The notes: generated by a model not told the origin, from the letters alone. Shown: positions 1 through 8,240, counted from the first letter of the stretch. The stretch is DNA of 64,000 bases from an uncultured Oscillospiraceae bacterium (GCA_934446565.1 CAKSEO010000007.1:6957-70956), one strand, 5' to 3'. A program made the numbers and translations.

Positions 1-426
1 GGTGCATTCTCCGGAGCGCTGCTGCTTACGTTCATCGCTGAGCCGATAGCCGCCGACCTTGTTCAGTCGGTGCTGTGGTGCGGGCTAGTAGTCAGCCTTT
101 GGTTCACTGCTGCGTATGCCGTTTACATGCGGCTTAGCTGGCTAAGTTACAATGGCTGCACTGTTTTCACAAGCTGCGCTAGGGTCTCCGGAAACGCTGC
201 CGGAATCGCGTTCCGGCGTGGCGCACGGCTTTATACTGCGGTCATTCCCGCCAGTAAACTAGTGTTCACCATGACTGGCAGGAACCTTTTCCAGAAGTTC
301 TCCGGAATGTGCGATATAACGCTGTGCAGCGCTGGAAGAAAGCAATACCGCCTGCGTAACGTACCTTACAAGGAGGTGCAGCGCATGTTCAGTCAGTCGA
401 GCACCGCAACCGACTTCACGCCGTAA
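1..426 (+). CDS. Membrane protein with bacterial PH-like domain (5' part missing)
   Basis: The reading frame is open from the first base, so the start lies off the left edge; 141 residues are visible. Two hydrophobic stretches (about residues 5-35) precede a C-terminal part that reads like the bPH2 domain of YdbS/YdbT-type membrane proteins: a tyrosine-led strand, the FRRGARLYTAVIPASKLVF segment, and a final helix PYKEVQRMF. The family role is unclear (membrane association, some linked to envelope stress). The gene converges on the minus-strand decarboxylase and the two stop regions overlap by 34 bases. The assignment rests on pattern similarity only. Confidence 0.6.
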   Translation, partial: GAFSGALLLTFIAEPIAADLVQSVLWCGLVVSLWFTAAYAVYMRLSWLSYNGCTVFTSCARVSGNAAGIAFRRGARLYTAVIPASKLVFTMTGRNLFQKFSGMCDITLCSAGRKQYRLRNVPYKEVQRMFSQSSTATDFTP

Positions 427-1673
427 AGCCTGAGCGCCTCCACAGCCTCGCTGTCGATACGCTCGCCCGGCATTACTATCGGGATGCACGGCGGGCATGC
501 TACCTGAATACCGCCGCAGACCTTCCCGTTTGCCTCGTCAACGGAAACGCTGTGCTGCTTTGCGAACACAGCCTCTCGGATACTGGTTTCCTGCTTCGGG
601 CGTATCACCGGATATTCAACCAGCGGCTGAGCATTGCGCCGCGGGATGAGCTCCAGAGAAACCTCCGCACGCTGGCAGTCCTCCGGGGAGGTTATCGCGG
701 AAAACAGCAGCACGACATAGTTTTCGTCCGCCATCTCGCACTCCGCGCCGTGCGCCCGCAGGAATGACGCGAATTCACTGCCGCTCCAGCCCCAGGCACG
801 GGCGTTTATCGTAATGCGAAGCGGGTCTGACTTCCGCAGCGTAAATCCGAATGCGGTCAGCTTCTTCTTTAACCCGGCAACGCTCGCGCATGCGCGGTTG
901 ACGCTGTCCGGGTCGCTAAGCAGCCTGCCGTTTACCTTATCAAGGCTCTCCATTATGAGATAGGACGGACTGGTACTGCCGAAAAGCGCAGTCATTTCCT
1001 TGGCGCGGGAATAGTCCGTACCCTTTGAGAAGTGGAGGTAGGCAGCGCCGGTCAGCGCGGGGAGAGTCTTGTGTGCGGATTCCGCAGAAATCACCGGGAA
1101 CCCGAATTCCATCGGGTGGAGGTACTCCCTGCCGAATCCCGCTTTGCTGACAAATTTCAGATAGGAACCGTGCGCATTGTCGCAGACCACGGGTATACCC
1201 GGGTCGTTGACCCGGCAGGTGCCGCCGTAGTAGTCGATATTTGTGAGAAACAGCGCGTCCGCGCCGGAAAGCGTGTCCTTTGAACAATTCACATCGGCGG
1301 TGGGGTACTCCTTGGGATACAGCCACTTGACGTCAAGGCCGAGCAGCGCCGCTGATGACACAAGGCTCCTGTGGGAGCACCGCCCCGCCGCTATAGTCTT
1401 GCAGCCCTGCGCTTTCAGGATAGCAAGTGCTGCCTGTATCGCGAGGGTGCTTCCCCCAGCTGAATAGCAGGTGCGTTCGGAACCGAACAGCTTTGCGGCA
1501 ATGGCTTCGCTGTGGGCGATTATTCCGCGGGAGGCGTCCGTTTCGTAAAGACTGTCCGCGCCGGATATTTCGGTGATATCGTGGGGGGCTTCGCCGTTGT
1601 GGCCGGGCATGTGCAGACGTAGCATTCCGCGTTTCTGGTAATCGTCAAGAAAATCTGCGATAGGTGTGTTCAT
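393..1673 (-). CDS. Orn/Lys/Arg-type PLP decarboxylase, short form
   Basis: A 426-residue member of the fold-type I Orn/Lys/Arg decarboxylase family (short form, as in B. subtilis YaaO/SpeA-like proteins), expected to decarboxylate a basic amino acid to a polyamine or diamine in the cytoplasm. Visible marks are the N-terminal HMPGHNG motif (21-27), the PLP-binding aspartate in VVCDNAHG (D165), and the Schiff-base lysine in SAHKTLPALT (K202). The ATG at 1673 follows an ACGGAG ribosome site. It lies 23 bases downstream of the second foldase gene on the same strand, so the three genes are probably co-transcribed. The substrate (arginine, lysine or ornithine) cannot be told from sequence. The 3' end overlaps the converging upstream gene. 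Confidence 0.88.
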   Translation of the reverse strand: MNTPIADFLDDYQKRGMLRLHMPGHNGEAPHDITEISGADSLYETDASRGIIAHSEAIAAKLFGSERTCYSAGGSTLAIQAALAILKAQGCKTIAAGRCSHRSLVSSAALLGLDVKWLYPKEYPTADVNCSKDTLSGADALFLTNIDYYGGTCRVNDPGIPVVCDNAHGSYLKFVSKAGFGREYLHPMEFGFPVISAESAHKTLPALTGAAYLHFSKGTDYSRAKEMTALFGSTSPSYLIMESLDKVNGRLLSDPDSVNRACASVAGLKKKLTAFGFTLRKSDPLRITINARAWGWSGSEFASFLRAHGAECEMADENYVVLLFSAITSPEDCQRAEVSLELIPRRNAQPLVEYPVIRPKQETSIREAVFAKQHSVSVDEANGKVCGGIQVACPPCIPIVMPGERIDSEAVEALRLYGVKSVAVLD

Positions 1674-1696
1674 ATAATTCTCCGTATCGTTGCAAT

Positions 1697-3022
1697 TCAG
1701 TCCAGACCGAGGGTTTCAGAATTTATATCGTAGTTGTAGTCGGTCTTCCACTTCTCGTATTCAGTGTTGTAGAGCTTGGTCTTTTCGTTTTCGAGGAGAT
1801 AGGCCTGGAGGTCCTCGGTGCTTGCTTTCAGAACTTCGTCGTTGACAGTCACTTCGTCTACGTATTTCACGATGTAATAGCCGAAATCAGTTATTGCGGT
1901 AGCAACATCGCCGGGATTCTCGATATTCATTGCACATTCCTCGAACTCCGTGCCGTATACCTCAGTACCCGGAGTAACAAGGAATGTACCGTTTCCGCCG
2001 TCCTCTCCGTACTCCTCCATCAGCTTGTCGAAATCCTCACCGGCGTTTATCTTAGCCATTATCTCGTCGTACTTGTCCTGGATATCCGCGAGCTTGTCCT
2101 GGCGATACTCGTCAGCGTCGTCGTTGCGGTCGGCACTGCGGAGCTGCTGCATGAGAGAATAAACCGTGGAATTGAATCCGACAAGTATCCCCTTGACTGC
2201 ACGGGAGCCTTCCGGTATCCAGATGTTGGCGTAGGTCTGACCGTAGTAAGTAGCGGGGTTGCTTTCATACTGCGACTTCAGGGAATCTATCAGGGTGTTC
2301 ATCTGTTCCTCTGCCTGCTCATAGGAATAGGTGGCGTCCTTTCCTATCTCATCGGTGAGTTTCTGCTTTATGACAGTTATCTCCTGCCAGCCGTACAGAG
2401 TGTCCATAGTAAGCCCGCAGTCGTCAAGTATTTGCTGGAACTTTTCTTCCGCCTGCGCGGTCAGCTCATCGTCTGTAAGGCTGTCGTCAGCGGAGGAAAT
2501 GGTGCTTTTAAGGCTGGTTTTGATGGATTCAATGCCGGATTCCACCTGGCTGCGGATATCCGCCTCTTCCTCATCAGAGATCGTCATGCCATATTCTGCA
2601 AACTTCTCGCGGACTATCCTGTCTTCGATTATCGCGTCAATTATCTGCTGGCGCGCCTGCTTTATCGTGTCGGCGTTAGCGCCATCGGTGTCGTTATCGT
2701 AGCCGCTGCGCTCTAAGTAGTACTTGTATTCCCTCAGGAAGTCGCCGAATGTGATGTCCATTCCCTCCGAGCCGTTGGACGGAGAGGCAACGACTGTATC
2801 CGCAGGCGTTCCGGATTCCGCGATGGAGGGCACCGGCTCAGGCTCAGCGGTTTCCGCTGTCTGAGAGCCGCTTTCTGCAGTGGAAGCGCTGGATTCCCCG
2901 GAAGCGTCAGCCGTAACAACGGACGAGCTGTCGCCGGAGGATGTGCTCTTTATGCTGCACGCGGTGGTCGAGAGGATAACTGCCGCTGCTGTGAGTGCGG
3001 CAATGGTTTTTGTGAGTTTCAT
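1697..3022 (-). CDS. Parvulin-like (PrsA-type) foldase lipoprotein, second of a tandem pair
   Basis: A 441-residue exported lipoprotein. The chosen ATG at 3022 follows an AAAGGA site and begins a lipoprotein signal (MKLTKTIAALTAAAVIL, with the cysteine in STTACS); a longer open frame upstream has no ribosome site and lacks sense as a signal. After a Ser/Thr/Glu-rich linker, a helical SurA-N-like chaperone region is followed by a PPIC-like rotamase region (about 260-380), containing the typical F-x-x-L-x-x-x-Y-x-E-D segment. Family role: extracytoplasmic protein folding on the outer face of the membrane. It follows its paralogue by 19 bases and precedes the decarboxylase, giving an operon. Catalytic activity is not assured because the rotamase part is divergent. 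Confidence 0.82.
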   Translation of the reverse strand: MKLTKTIAALTAAAVILSTTACSIKSTSSGDSSSVVTADASGESSASTAESGSQTAETAEPEPVPSIAESGTPADTVVASPSNGSEGMDITFGDFLREYKYYLERSGYDNDTDGANADTIKQARQQIIDAIIEDRIVREKFAEYGMTISDEEEADIRSQVESGIESIKTSLKSTISSADDSLTDDELTAQAEEKFQQILDDCGLTMDTLYGWQEITVIKQKLTDEIGKDATYSYEQAEEQMNTLIDSLKSQYESNPATYYGQTYANIWIPEGSRAVKGILVGFNSTVYSLMQQLRSADRNDDADEYRQDKLADIQDKYDEIMAKINAGEDFDKLMEEYGEDGGNGTFLVTPGTEVYGTEFEECAMNIENPGDVATAITDFGYYIVKYVDEVTVNDEVLKASTEDLQAYLLENEKTKLYNTEYEKWKTDYNYDINSETLGLD

Positions 3023-3041
3023 TTTTATCGTCCTTTCTGGT

Positions 3042-4358
3042 TCAGGCTGCCGTGGATTCGGCGGAAGTTTCCTGCTCTTCCGGAGCGGAGCTGCTGTCCG
3101 CAGCGGGAGCTGTCGTGGAGGCAGCTTCGGCAGTATCTGATTTGCTGATATCCAGCTTTGTGTAATCAAAATCGTATGCGTATTCCTCGCGCCAGCCCTG
3201 CATCGCGGTGTTGTACGCTGTGGTGGCTGCGTTGGACTGCATGTTCTCGTATATTGCGTCTATAAGCGCCTTTTCGTTCTCCTCGGTCATTACTGCGTCT
3301 GCGGCGTACATTACAACATGCCAGCCCAGGTCAGTGCCGACAAGCTTGTAATCGCCGACATTCTCGAGCTCATACGCCGCCTGCTGGAATTCCGCGTAGT
3401 AGCTTTCGCCGTTGGGAACTACCAGATAGCCGTCCGGATTGCTGGACAGCCCGGTGTCCTCGGAGTATTCCTTTGCGAGTTCATCGAAATCCGCGCCGTT
3501 GTCGAGCATGTTCTTTATCTCCTCGATACGCGGACGGAGGTTCTCGAGAGCCTTTTCCCGTGCTTTCTCCGCGCCGGCTTCGTCGTTGTTTTCGCGGCAG
3601 GCGGTTATCTCGGTGGAATCGTTGGAGTCGAATTTTATCAGGATATGCTTTATCATGCGGGAGTTATCCGGCAGCCAGTAATACTTGTAGTACAGATCCT
3701 GTTCGTAATCAGCCGGGCTGTTTTCGTAGACCTGCTTGATCCCGGCAACTATCTCGGCGTACTCAGCCTCAGCGTCGCTGTATTCAACGGGGTCTTCCTC
3801 GGCAAGCTTTGCCTTGAGCTTGTCGGCGGTCACGGCGTTGCGGTACCACATAAGGATATCGTCCCTTGTCATGCCGCAATCGGTCAGCTTTTCGTCAAAT
3901 ATCTTCTCTGCCTCCGCAAGTATCGCGGCGTCGCCGTTTACTTCGCTGGTACCGGATTCCCCGGCGTTGACGTAGCTCTTGAAACTTTCGATGGAGCTTT
4001 CTATGTAGCTGTTGTAGTCGCTCTCAATACTGTCCAGCTCGTCTTGAGTGAACTGGTCTACGCCGTACTCCTTCGCCTTTTCGAGCACTATTTTTTCGTT
4101 TGCAAGGTAGTTTATGATAGATTCGCGCTGCGACCTGCACTTGTCCTTTACCTCGTCGGCGGTGTCGTCGGCTATCTGGTTGACCAGCAGCCAGTATTTA
4201 TACTCCTTGCTGAACGCGTCGTAGCTTACGGTGAGCGCTTTTTTGTCGGCCACCTTTCCAGTAGGCCAAGCCGCGTCCGACGATGAGCGCACAGAGCAGC
4301 CGCAGACCAGCGCCATCATTATTGCAGCCGCACCGGCGGCTAATTTTCTGAAATGCAT
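3042..4358 (-). CDS. Parvulin-like (PrsA-type) foldase lipoprotein, first of a tandem pair
   Basis: A 438-residue lipoprotein paralogous to the next gene. The ATG at 4358 is preceded by GGAAAGGAA; an earlier in-frame start would precede the signal peptide by eight residues and lacks a site. The signal ends at the VCGCS lipobox. A helical N-terminal chaperone region is followed by a parvulin-like domain (about 240-360; the MIKHILIKF strand and the FDELAKEYSEDTG segment are typical of PrsA). The C-terminus is Ala/Ser/Thr/Glu-rich, probably unstructured. It is first in a probable three-gene operon, with an extended -10 promoter at 4409-4416. Role by family: folding of secreted proteins near the membrane. 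Confidence 0.84.
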   Translation of the reverse strand: MHFRKLAAGAAAIMMALVCGCSVRSSSDAAWPTGKVADKKALTVSYDAFSKEYKYWLLVNQIADDTADEVKDKCRSQRESIINYLANEKIVLEKAKEYGVDQFTQDELDSIESDYNSYIESSIESFKSYVNAGESGTSEVNGDAAILAEAEKIFDEKLTDCGMTRDDILMWYRNAVTADKLKAKLAEEDPVEYSDAEAEYAEIVAGIKQVYENSPADYEQDLYYKYYWLPDNSRMIKHILIKFDSNDSTEITACRENNDEAGAEKAREKALENLRPRIEEIKNMLDNGADFDELAKEYSEDTGLSSNPDGYLVVPNGESYYAEFQQAAYELENVGDYKLVGTDLGWHVVMYAADAVMTEENEKALIDAIYENMQSNAATTAYNTAMQGWREEYAYDFDYTKLDISKSDTAEAASTTAPAADSSSAPEEQETSAESTAA

Positions 4359-4408
4359 TTTTCTTTCCTTTCCGGAGCGCAAAGCTCCCTCTTATACATA
4401 TCAAATTC

Positions 4409-4416
4409 ATTATAAC
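4409..4416 (-). promoter_or_regulatory. Extended -10 promoter for the foldase operon
   Basis: On the minus strand the sequence reads TGTTATAAT: a perfect -10 hexamer with the TG extension. No good -35 box is seen at 17 bases. It lies about 50 bases upstream of the foldase start at 4358. Confidence 0.6.
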
Positions 4417-4499
4417 ATATATCGGAGAAAAAATAAATACAAAAAAACGTGATACCGTATGAAATATTTCTGAAAAGTGATGTTTTTTTCCATGATTTA

Positions 4500-4508
4500 T
4501 GGTATAAT
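4500..4508 (+). promoter_or_regulatory. Extended -10 promoter for the BMP-type lipoprotein
   Basis: TGGTATAAT is a perfect -10 with TG extension, about 78 bases upstream of the start at 4587. The -35 region is weak. The promoter is divergent from the foldase promoter at 4409. Confidence 0.6.
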
Positions 4509-4586
4509 GGAGATGTACAGACATATTGCGCAGTTTTTAAAAACTGAAAGTATAACAAGCTATACAATATACCGGAGGTATTTGAT

Positions 4587-5771
4587 ATGAAAAACAGGAT
4601 CCTGAAAAGCATTGCAGCAGCTCTTGCGCTGTGCACGGCAATGCTGACCTTTACAGCTTGCAGCGGCGGCGATTCAACGCCGGGAACTGCGGAGGGCACC
4701 GGAGAGGCAACGTCCGAAACCGCCGAAGCGGAACCCGCAGCCAAGATAGGCTTTATTTACAACGGCAGCATTGACGGAGAGAGCTTCACCGCAGACATCA
4801 ACACACAGCGCATAAAAGCAGAACAGTACTCAAACATCGAATCGGAATACATCGAAAACGTTAGCGTATCTGATTTCGCGCGAGCAGTGAAAATGCTGGT
4901 GGAGGACGGCTGTACGCACATCGTGTCCGGCAGCCCTGTATTTGCACATTCGATAAACCCTGTGTCACAGCAATACATGAACATCAACTTCATCGACTAC
5001 GGTTCCAGCATGCGCTCCGTGAATATCTACGCCTATACTGAGGCGGTATATCAGGGCGCGTATATCGCGGGAATGGTCGCTGCGTACAATTCCGAGAGCG
5101 AGAAGATAGGCATGGTGGTAGACCCGTCCATGCTCTACACCGTTCAGGTGGTAGACGCGGCGGCGCTTGGCACACAGATCGTGTATTCAACGGCGCAGCT
5201 CATCACCGCGACAGCGCATGCTGACAGTGAGATAGACAATGCAGTGGACGCGCTCAAAGCACAGGGCTGCGAGGTAATAATAAGCTATACAGCCTCTGGT
5301 GAAACCGTTGATTACTGTGGCAAAAAGGGCATCAAGGTCATTGGAAACCTGGATTATACCGATGATTCTGCAGATTACGACACCATGCTGATGTACTACT
5401 ATTCCTCCCGCGACAGTTTCTACCTGTCGCAGTACAAGGCGATGCAGCTCGGCACATGGCAGCCGGAATCCTATATGGGCAACCTCGGGAACGGAATTAT
5501 CTGCGTGTCTGACGCGCTCCCCGCCGCAAAGGACGGTACGCAGGACATCATGGATGCGCTTGTCCCCAAGGTTTCGACGGGAGCGGCGTACATCTTCGCG
5601 GGTCAGCTAAAGGATATCAACGGCTCGATAAAGCAGCGCGATGACGCAATGATGGCGACCAGCGAGATACTGAATCTTTCCTGGTATGTCGAGGGCGTGG
5701 ATATATCGCTTGACAGCTTCATAGTTTCAAAGGATAACATTGAAAGCGTCGAGCTAGTTATAAAGAAGTGA
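4587..5771 (+). CDS. BMP-family substrate-binding lipoprotein (PnrA-like)
   Basis: A 394-residue lipoprotein with a signal ending at the TFTACS lipobox, then a low-complexity Thr/Glu/Ala linker, then a periplasmic-binding fold of the Bmp/PnrA family: the KIGFIYNG first strand, the YIAGMVAAY helix and the IGMVVDPS second-lobe strand are typical. Family members bind purine nucleosides for ABC import, or carry other ligands. No ABC ATPase or permease of the matching type lies next to it, so it is an orphan binding protein or works with a transporter elsewhere. The start follows a CGGAGG site. Its 3' side runs into the terminator and repeat element at 5787-6030. Confidence 0.82.
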   Translation: MKNRILKSIAAALALCTAMLTFTACSGGDSTPGTAEGTGEATSETAEAEPAAKIGFIYNGSIDGESFTADINTQRIKAEQYSNIESEYIENVSVSDFARAVKMLVEDGCTHIVSGSPVFAHSINPVSQQYMNINFIDYGSSMRSVNIYAYTEAVYQGAYIAGMVAAYNSESEKIGMVVDPSMLYTVQVVDAAALGTQIVYSTAQLITATAHADSEIDNAVDALKAQGCEVIISYTASGETVDYCGKKGIKVIGNLDYTDDSADYDTMLMYYYSSRDSFYLSQYKAMQLGTWQPESYMGNLGNGIICVSDALPAAKDGTQDIMDALVPKVSTGAAYIFAGQLKDINGSIKQRDDAMMATSEILNLSWYVEGVDISLDSFIVSKDNIESVELVIKK

Positions 5772-5786
5772 CTATAATAGATAAGG

Positions 5787-5809
5787 GGGGCTGTGTTGTT
5801 CACTGCCCC
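5787..5809. terminator. Left copy of duplicated terminator hairpin
   Basis: A GGGGCTGTG stem with a TTGTT loop, closed by CACTGCCCC (one mismatch). On the minus strand it is followed by the T-rich CTTATCTATTATAG, so it could stop leftward transcripts; on the plus strand it is followed by the repeat element rather than a T-run. The same hairpin appears again at 6008-6030 on the other side of the element. Confidence 0.6.
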
Positions 5810-6007
5810 TCAGACCGTCGAAAAAGTCACTAAAGTGACTTTTCCGCCGAACATCCGCGCCGCGCGCACAGCGTAAGGCGTAGCCGTCGCCAGCGTAGCC
5901 TAGACACTTGCGCGGATAGAAGTGTTTTTTGCCCCGGGAAACCCGGAGCAAAAAACGGATTTCAAAAGCCCGCTTCGCGGGCAAATTCGATTTTTTCGAC
6001 AAGCTGA
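5810..6007. repeat. Family A interspersed element, copy 1 (about 0.2 kb, inverted termini)
   Basis: The ends are inverted: TCAGACCGTCGAAAAA at the left and the complement of TCAGCTTGTCGAAAAA at the right. Inside is a chain of hairpins: GTCACTAAAGTGAC, a variable GC-rich middle, a Ts-and-As flanked GCCCCGGGAAACCCGGAGC hairpin, and GCCCGCTTCGCGGGC. A second copy at 39064-39250 is nearly identical except for the middle (about 5860-5915). No transposase is present, so it is a non-autonomous, MITE-like or REP-like element. Small open frames on the minus strand in both copies translate to the same peptide start, but this follows from the DNA repeat and is not evidence of a gene. Confidence 0.85.
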
Positions 6008-6036
6008 GGGGCTGTGTTGTTCACAGCCCCTTATTT
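6008..6036 (+). terminator. Right copy of duplicated terminator hairpin
   Basis: A perfect GGGGCTGTG/CACAGCCCC stem with a TTGTT loop, followed by TTATTTTT on the plus strand: a functional-looking terminator for the lipoprotein gene ending at 5771. It duplicates the hairpin at 5787-5809. Confidence 0.8.
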
Positions 6037-6765
6037 TTATGCATATGTACTTAACATTGCGCCGATGTTGTAAGTGTAGCTCGGAGTTACTGTATTCGAA
6101 TAGGAGAACAGCCCTCCGGAGCTTCCCTGCAACCGCTTTATCTGGTCGGCTTTTTGCGACACCTTAGAGGCGAAACCGCCCCTGCCGAAAGTGGACTTGA
6201 ACTCATAAGCCTTGATGCCGTCCAGCTTATCCTTGTCAAAGGTGAGCTTGTTGTCGTCGCCGAGGGTTATCCCCGCCCGCTTGAGCGCACTGCTGTACAC
6301 CTTTGCGGTGTTGACCATGATAACGCCCTTTTGCAGCACCGACTGATTTTCGGATTCGCCCAGAGCGCCTACCATGTCGTTGTAGTCGTCAACAAAGCTC
6401 TGTATTTTCTTTGCCGCAGCTTCGGTATCGACCTCATCGTCAAATCCCAGACCATTTGCGTAATCCGCAAGGGCATTCGCCGACGCTGACGCGCTGTTTG
6501 CCGCAGATTTTACCGTGACGGTCTTGTCGGCCTTTTCCGTATCCTCGCTGTCGGGGAATATGGAGCTGTACAGCTTTTTGTACTGCGCCTTGAAGTAGTC
6601 GTTCTTGCCTTTCAGGATATTGTCCATCGCGTCGTTTACCGACGTGGTGTTCGTTTCTGTTGAGAAGGAGCTCTTTGAGAACAGGCTTCCAGTGCTTACG
6701 CCGGTTTTCGCCGACGCCTGCGCCATTTTGAGCTGGACCATCGCCATACTGCCAACTGTTGCCAT
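6037..6765 (-). CDS. Hypothetical protein with flagellar-cap (FliD C-terminal)-like segment
   Basis: A 242-residue soluble protein with no signal peptide. The start at 6765 follows TTGGAGG. From about residue 118 the sequence (KKIQSFVDDYNDMVGAL, then a GITLGDDNKLTFDKDKL stretch) follows the pattern of the FliD C-terminal region, where a helix carrying a YN pair is followed by a GI-x-x-x-x-x-x-L-x-x-D-x-x-x-L turn. It is much shorter than FliD and no flagellar genes are near. The middle is Ala/Ser-rich and probably helical. It may be a small hook-associated-like or cell-surface coiled-coil protein. It sits alone on the minus strand with the repeat element at its 3' end. Confidence 0.5.
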   Translation of the reverse strand: MATVGSMAMVQLKMAQASAKTGVSTGSLFSKSSFSTETNTTSVNDAMDNILKGKNDYFKAQYKKLYSSIFPDSEDTEKADKTVTVKSAANSASASANALADYANGLGFDDEVDTEAAAKKIQSFVDDYNDMVGALGESENQSVLQKGVIMVNTAKVYSSALKRAGITLGDDNKLTFDKDKLDGIKAYEFKSTFGRGGFASKVSQKADQIKRLQGSSGGLFSYSNTVTPSYTYNIGAMLSTYA

Positions 6766-6797
6766 AAAAACACCTCCAAATTATTAATAGCTCTCCG

Positions 6798-7499
6798 TCA
6801 GGAGACCTTTCTCACGATCGCGATAGGCGTCTGCTGTGAGCACTGATCAAGGGGATTATCCTTGAACGCCTGTATCGGGAATTCGTCCGGCATGTCCTTG
6901 CGGGGCTTGCCGAGGACGTTTGCGCCGATATCGTTCGCGTCGATGATAACAACGTCGATCCCGAGGTACTTTGTAAGTCTTTCAGCCACCTCGTCGGGCT
7001 TATCCGGAGCCATCTTTGCATAGTGATTATAAGGCGGCAGCGTGTATTCGCACGGACCGTCGATAGCGCGTGCTTTCATTCCACAGATGTTGTAGAACAC
7101 GCCGTGCTTGCCGAACAGCTTGCCGATAGCAGCGCAGAACGCCGCCCACAGCACCTTGACCCTGCCGACCTCTCGAATGCAGAGCTCCATGGTTTCCGGC
7201 ATTCCAAGGCCGATGCCGTAGTTCGTCTTGACAACGAAGTGCGACAGCAGCTTTGCAAGCCTGGATACCTTTATTTCTTCTATCGGAAACGCGCGACCCT
7301 GGGAGATCGCAACGATCTTTTCCGACATGATTATCGTGTCGCCGGGCTGGATGTATTCTCTGACATACTTGTCGAGCACATCCTCCAGCACGTCGTCCTT
7401 GGTTATAACGTGAGTTTTTACGGGGTATCTTGCATACCTGCCGTAATCCGTGTCTATCTCAAGATTCTTGCCCTCGTTGGGCTGAAAAGGCATTTCCAT
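6798..7499 (-). CDS. Coenzyme F420-0:glutamate ligase-like protein
   Basis: A 233-residue protein resembling the CofE/F420-0 gamma-glutamyl ligase fold (PF01996-type): the early VKTHVITKDD strand, PGDTIIMSEKIVAISQGR (a hallmark segment of the family), and the later DVVIIDANDIGANVLG segment. True CofE adds glutamate to F420-0, but no F420 biosynthesis genes are visible and Clostridia generally lack the cofactor, so the substrate here is unknown. The start at 7499 follows an AGGGGAAAA site; a second ATG lies two codons in. It follows pyrE by about 40 bases on the same strand and may share its transcript. Confidence 0.72.
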   Translation of the reverse strand: MEMPFQPNEGKNLEIDTDYGRYARYPVKTHVITKDDVLEDVLDKYVREYIQPGDTIIMSEKIVAISQGRAFPIEEIKVSRLAKLLSHFVVKTNYGIGLGMPETMELCIREVGRVKVLWAAFCAAIGKLFGKHGVFYNICGMKARAIDGPCEYTLPPYNHYAKMAPDKPDEVAERLTKYLGIDVVIIDANDIGANVLGKPRKDMPDEFPIQAFKDNPLDQCSQQTPIAIVRKVS

Positions 7500-7538
7500 T
7501 TCGTTTTCCCCTATTTCCCCGGATATTACAGGCAGTTA

Positions 7539-8195
7539 TCAGCCTACTCCGTATACCTTTCTGTATTCTTTCATCTTCTCGACGTACTCCTTGCCCGGGA
7601 TAACGTCGTTCTCGAGCGCGTCGATGATATCGTTGATGGTGACGATGGAGTAAACCTTTACGCCGAACTCGTCGTAAACTTCCTGTACCGCGGACTTATC
7701 GGAGGTAAGTCCCTTTTCCATGCGGTCAACGGTGATGATCATGCCCTCGATGTCGATCTTGGCAGCGCCCTGGAGCTTGGGAAGCACCTCGCGCAGAGCC
7801 TTGCCGGAGGTCATAACGTCCTCGATGATAACGACTTTCTCGCCGTCCTCGAGGGTCTTGCCTACGAACATTCCGCCCTCGCCGTGATCCTTGACTTCCT
7901 TGCGGTCGAAGCAGTAGTTCACGTCAACGCCGAACTTGTTGTACAGTGCGGTACAGGCGGAAACGGAAAGCGGGATACCCTTGTAAGCGGGACCGAAAAG
8001 GGTCTGGGGCTTGAGCCCGTTCTCCATGATGCACTCAGCGTAGAATTCGCCGAGCTTTGCGAGCTGTGCGCCGGTCTTGTAGTTACCCGCGTTGATGAAG
8101 TAGGGAGCCAGTCTGCCGCTCTTGAGGGTGAACTCGCCGAACTTGAGCACGCCGCTGTCTACCATGAACTTGATAAAGCTTTCTTTGTATGTCAT
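7539..8195 (-). CDS. pyrE: Orotate phosphoribosyltransferase
   Basis: A 218-residue enzyme joining orotate and PRPP to give OMP, the fifth step of de novo pyrimidine synthesis. The PRPP-binding loop VVIIEDVMTSGKALRE is at 121-136 and the orotate region SGRLAPYFINAG is near the N-terminus. Its length fits PyrE. The promoter at 8241-8269 gives a leader of about 35 bases, with no sign of a PyrR attenuator. It stands apart from other pyr genes and is followed by the F420-ligase-like gene. Confidence 0.95.
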   Translation of the reverse strand: MTYKESFIKFMVDSGVLKFGEFTLKSGRLAPYFINAGNYKTGAQLAKLGEFYAECIMENGLKPQTLFGPAYKGIPLSVSACTALYNKFGVDVNYCFDRKEVKDHGEGGMFVGKTLEDGEKVVIIEDVMTSGKALREVLPKLQGAAKIDIEGMIITVDRMEKGLTSDKSAVQEVYDEFGVKVYSIVTINDIIDALENDVIPGKEYVEKMKEYRKVYGVG

Positions 8196-8240
8196 TTATT
8201 ATTCCTCCAATGCCCTTGGGCATAATATTTCATTGTTTAT

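Noticed and set aside
5772-6002. Minus-strand small reading frame starting MSKKSNLPAKRAFEIRF, also found at 39063-39248
   Set aside because: It lies wholly inside the family A repeat; the shared peptide follows from DNA identity, the frames diverge with the variable middle, and no ribosome site is seen.
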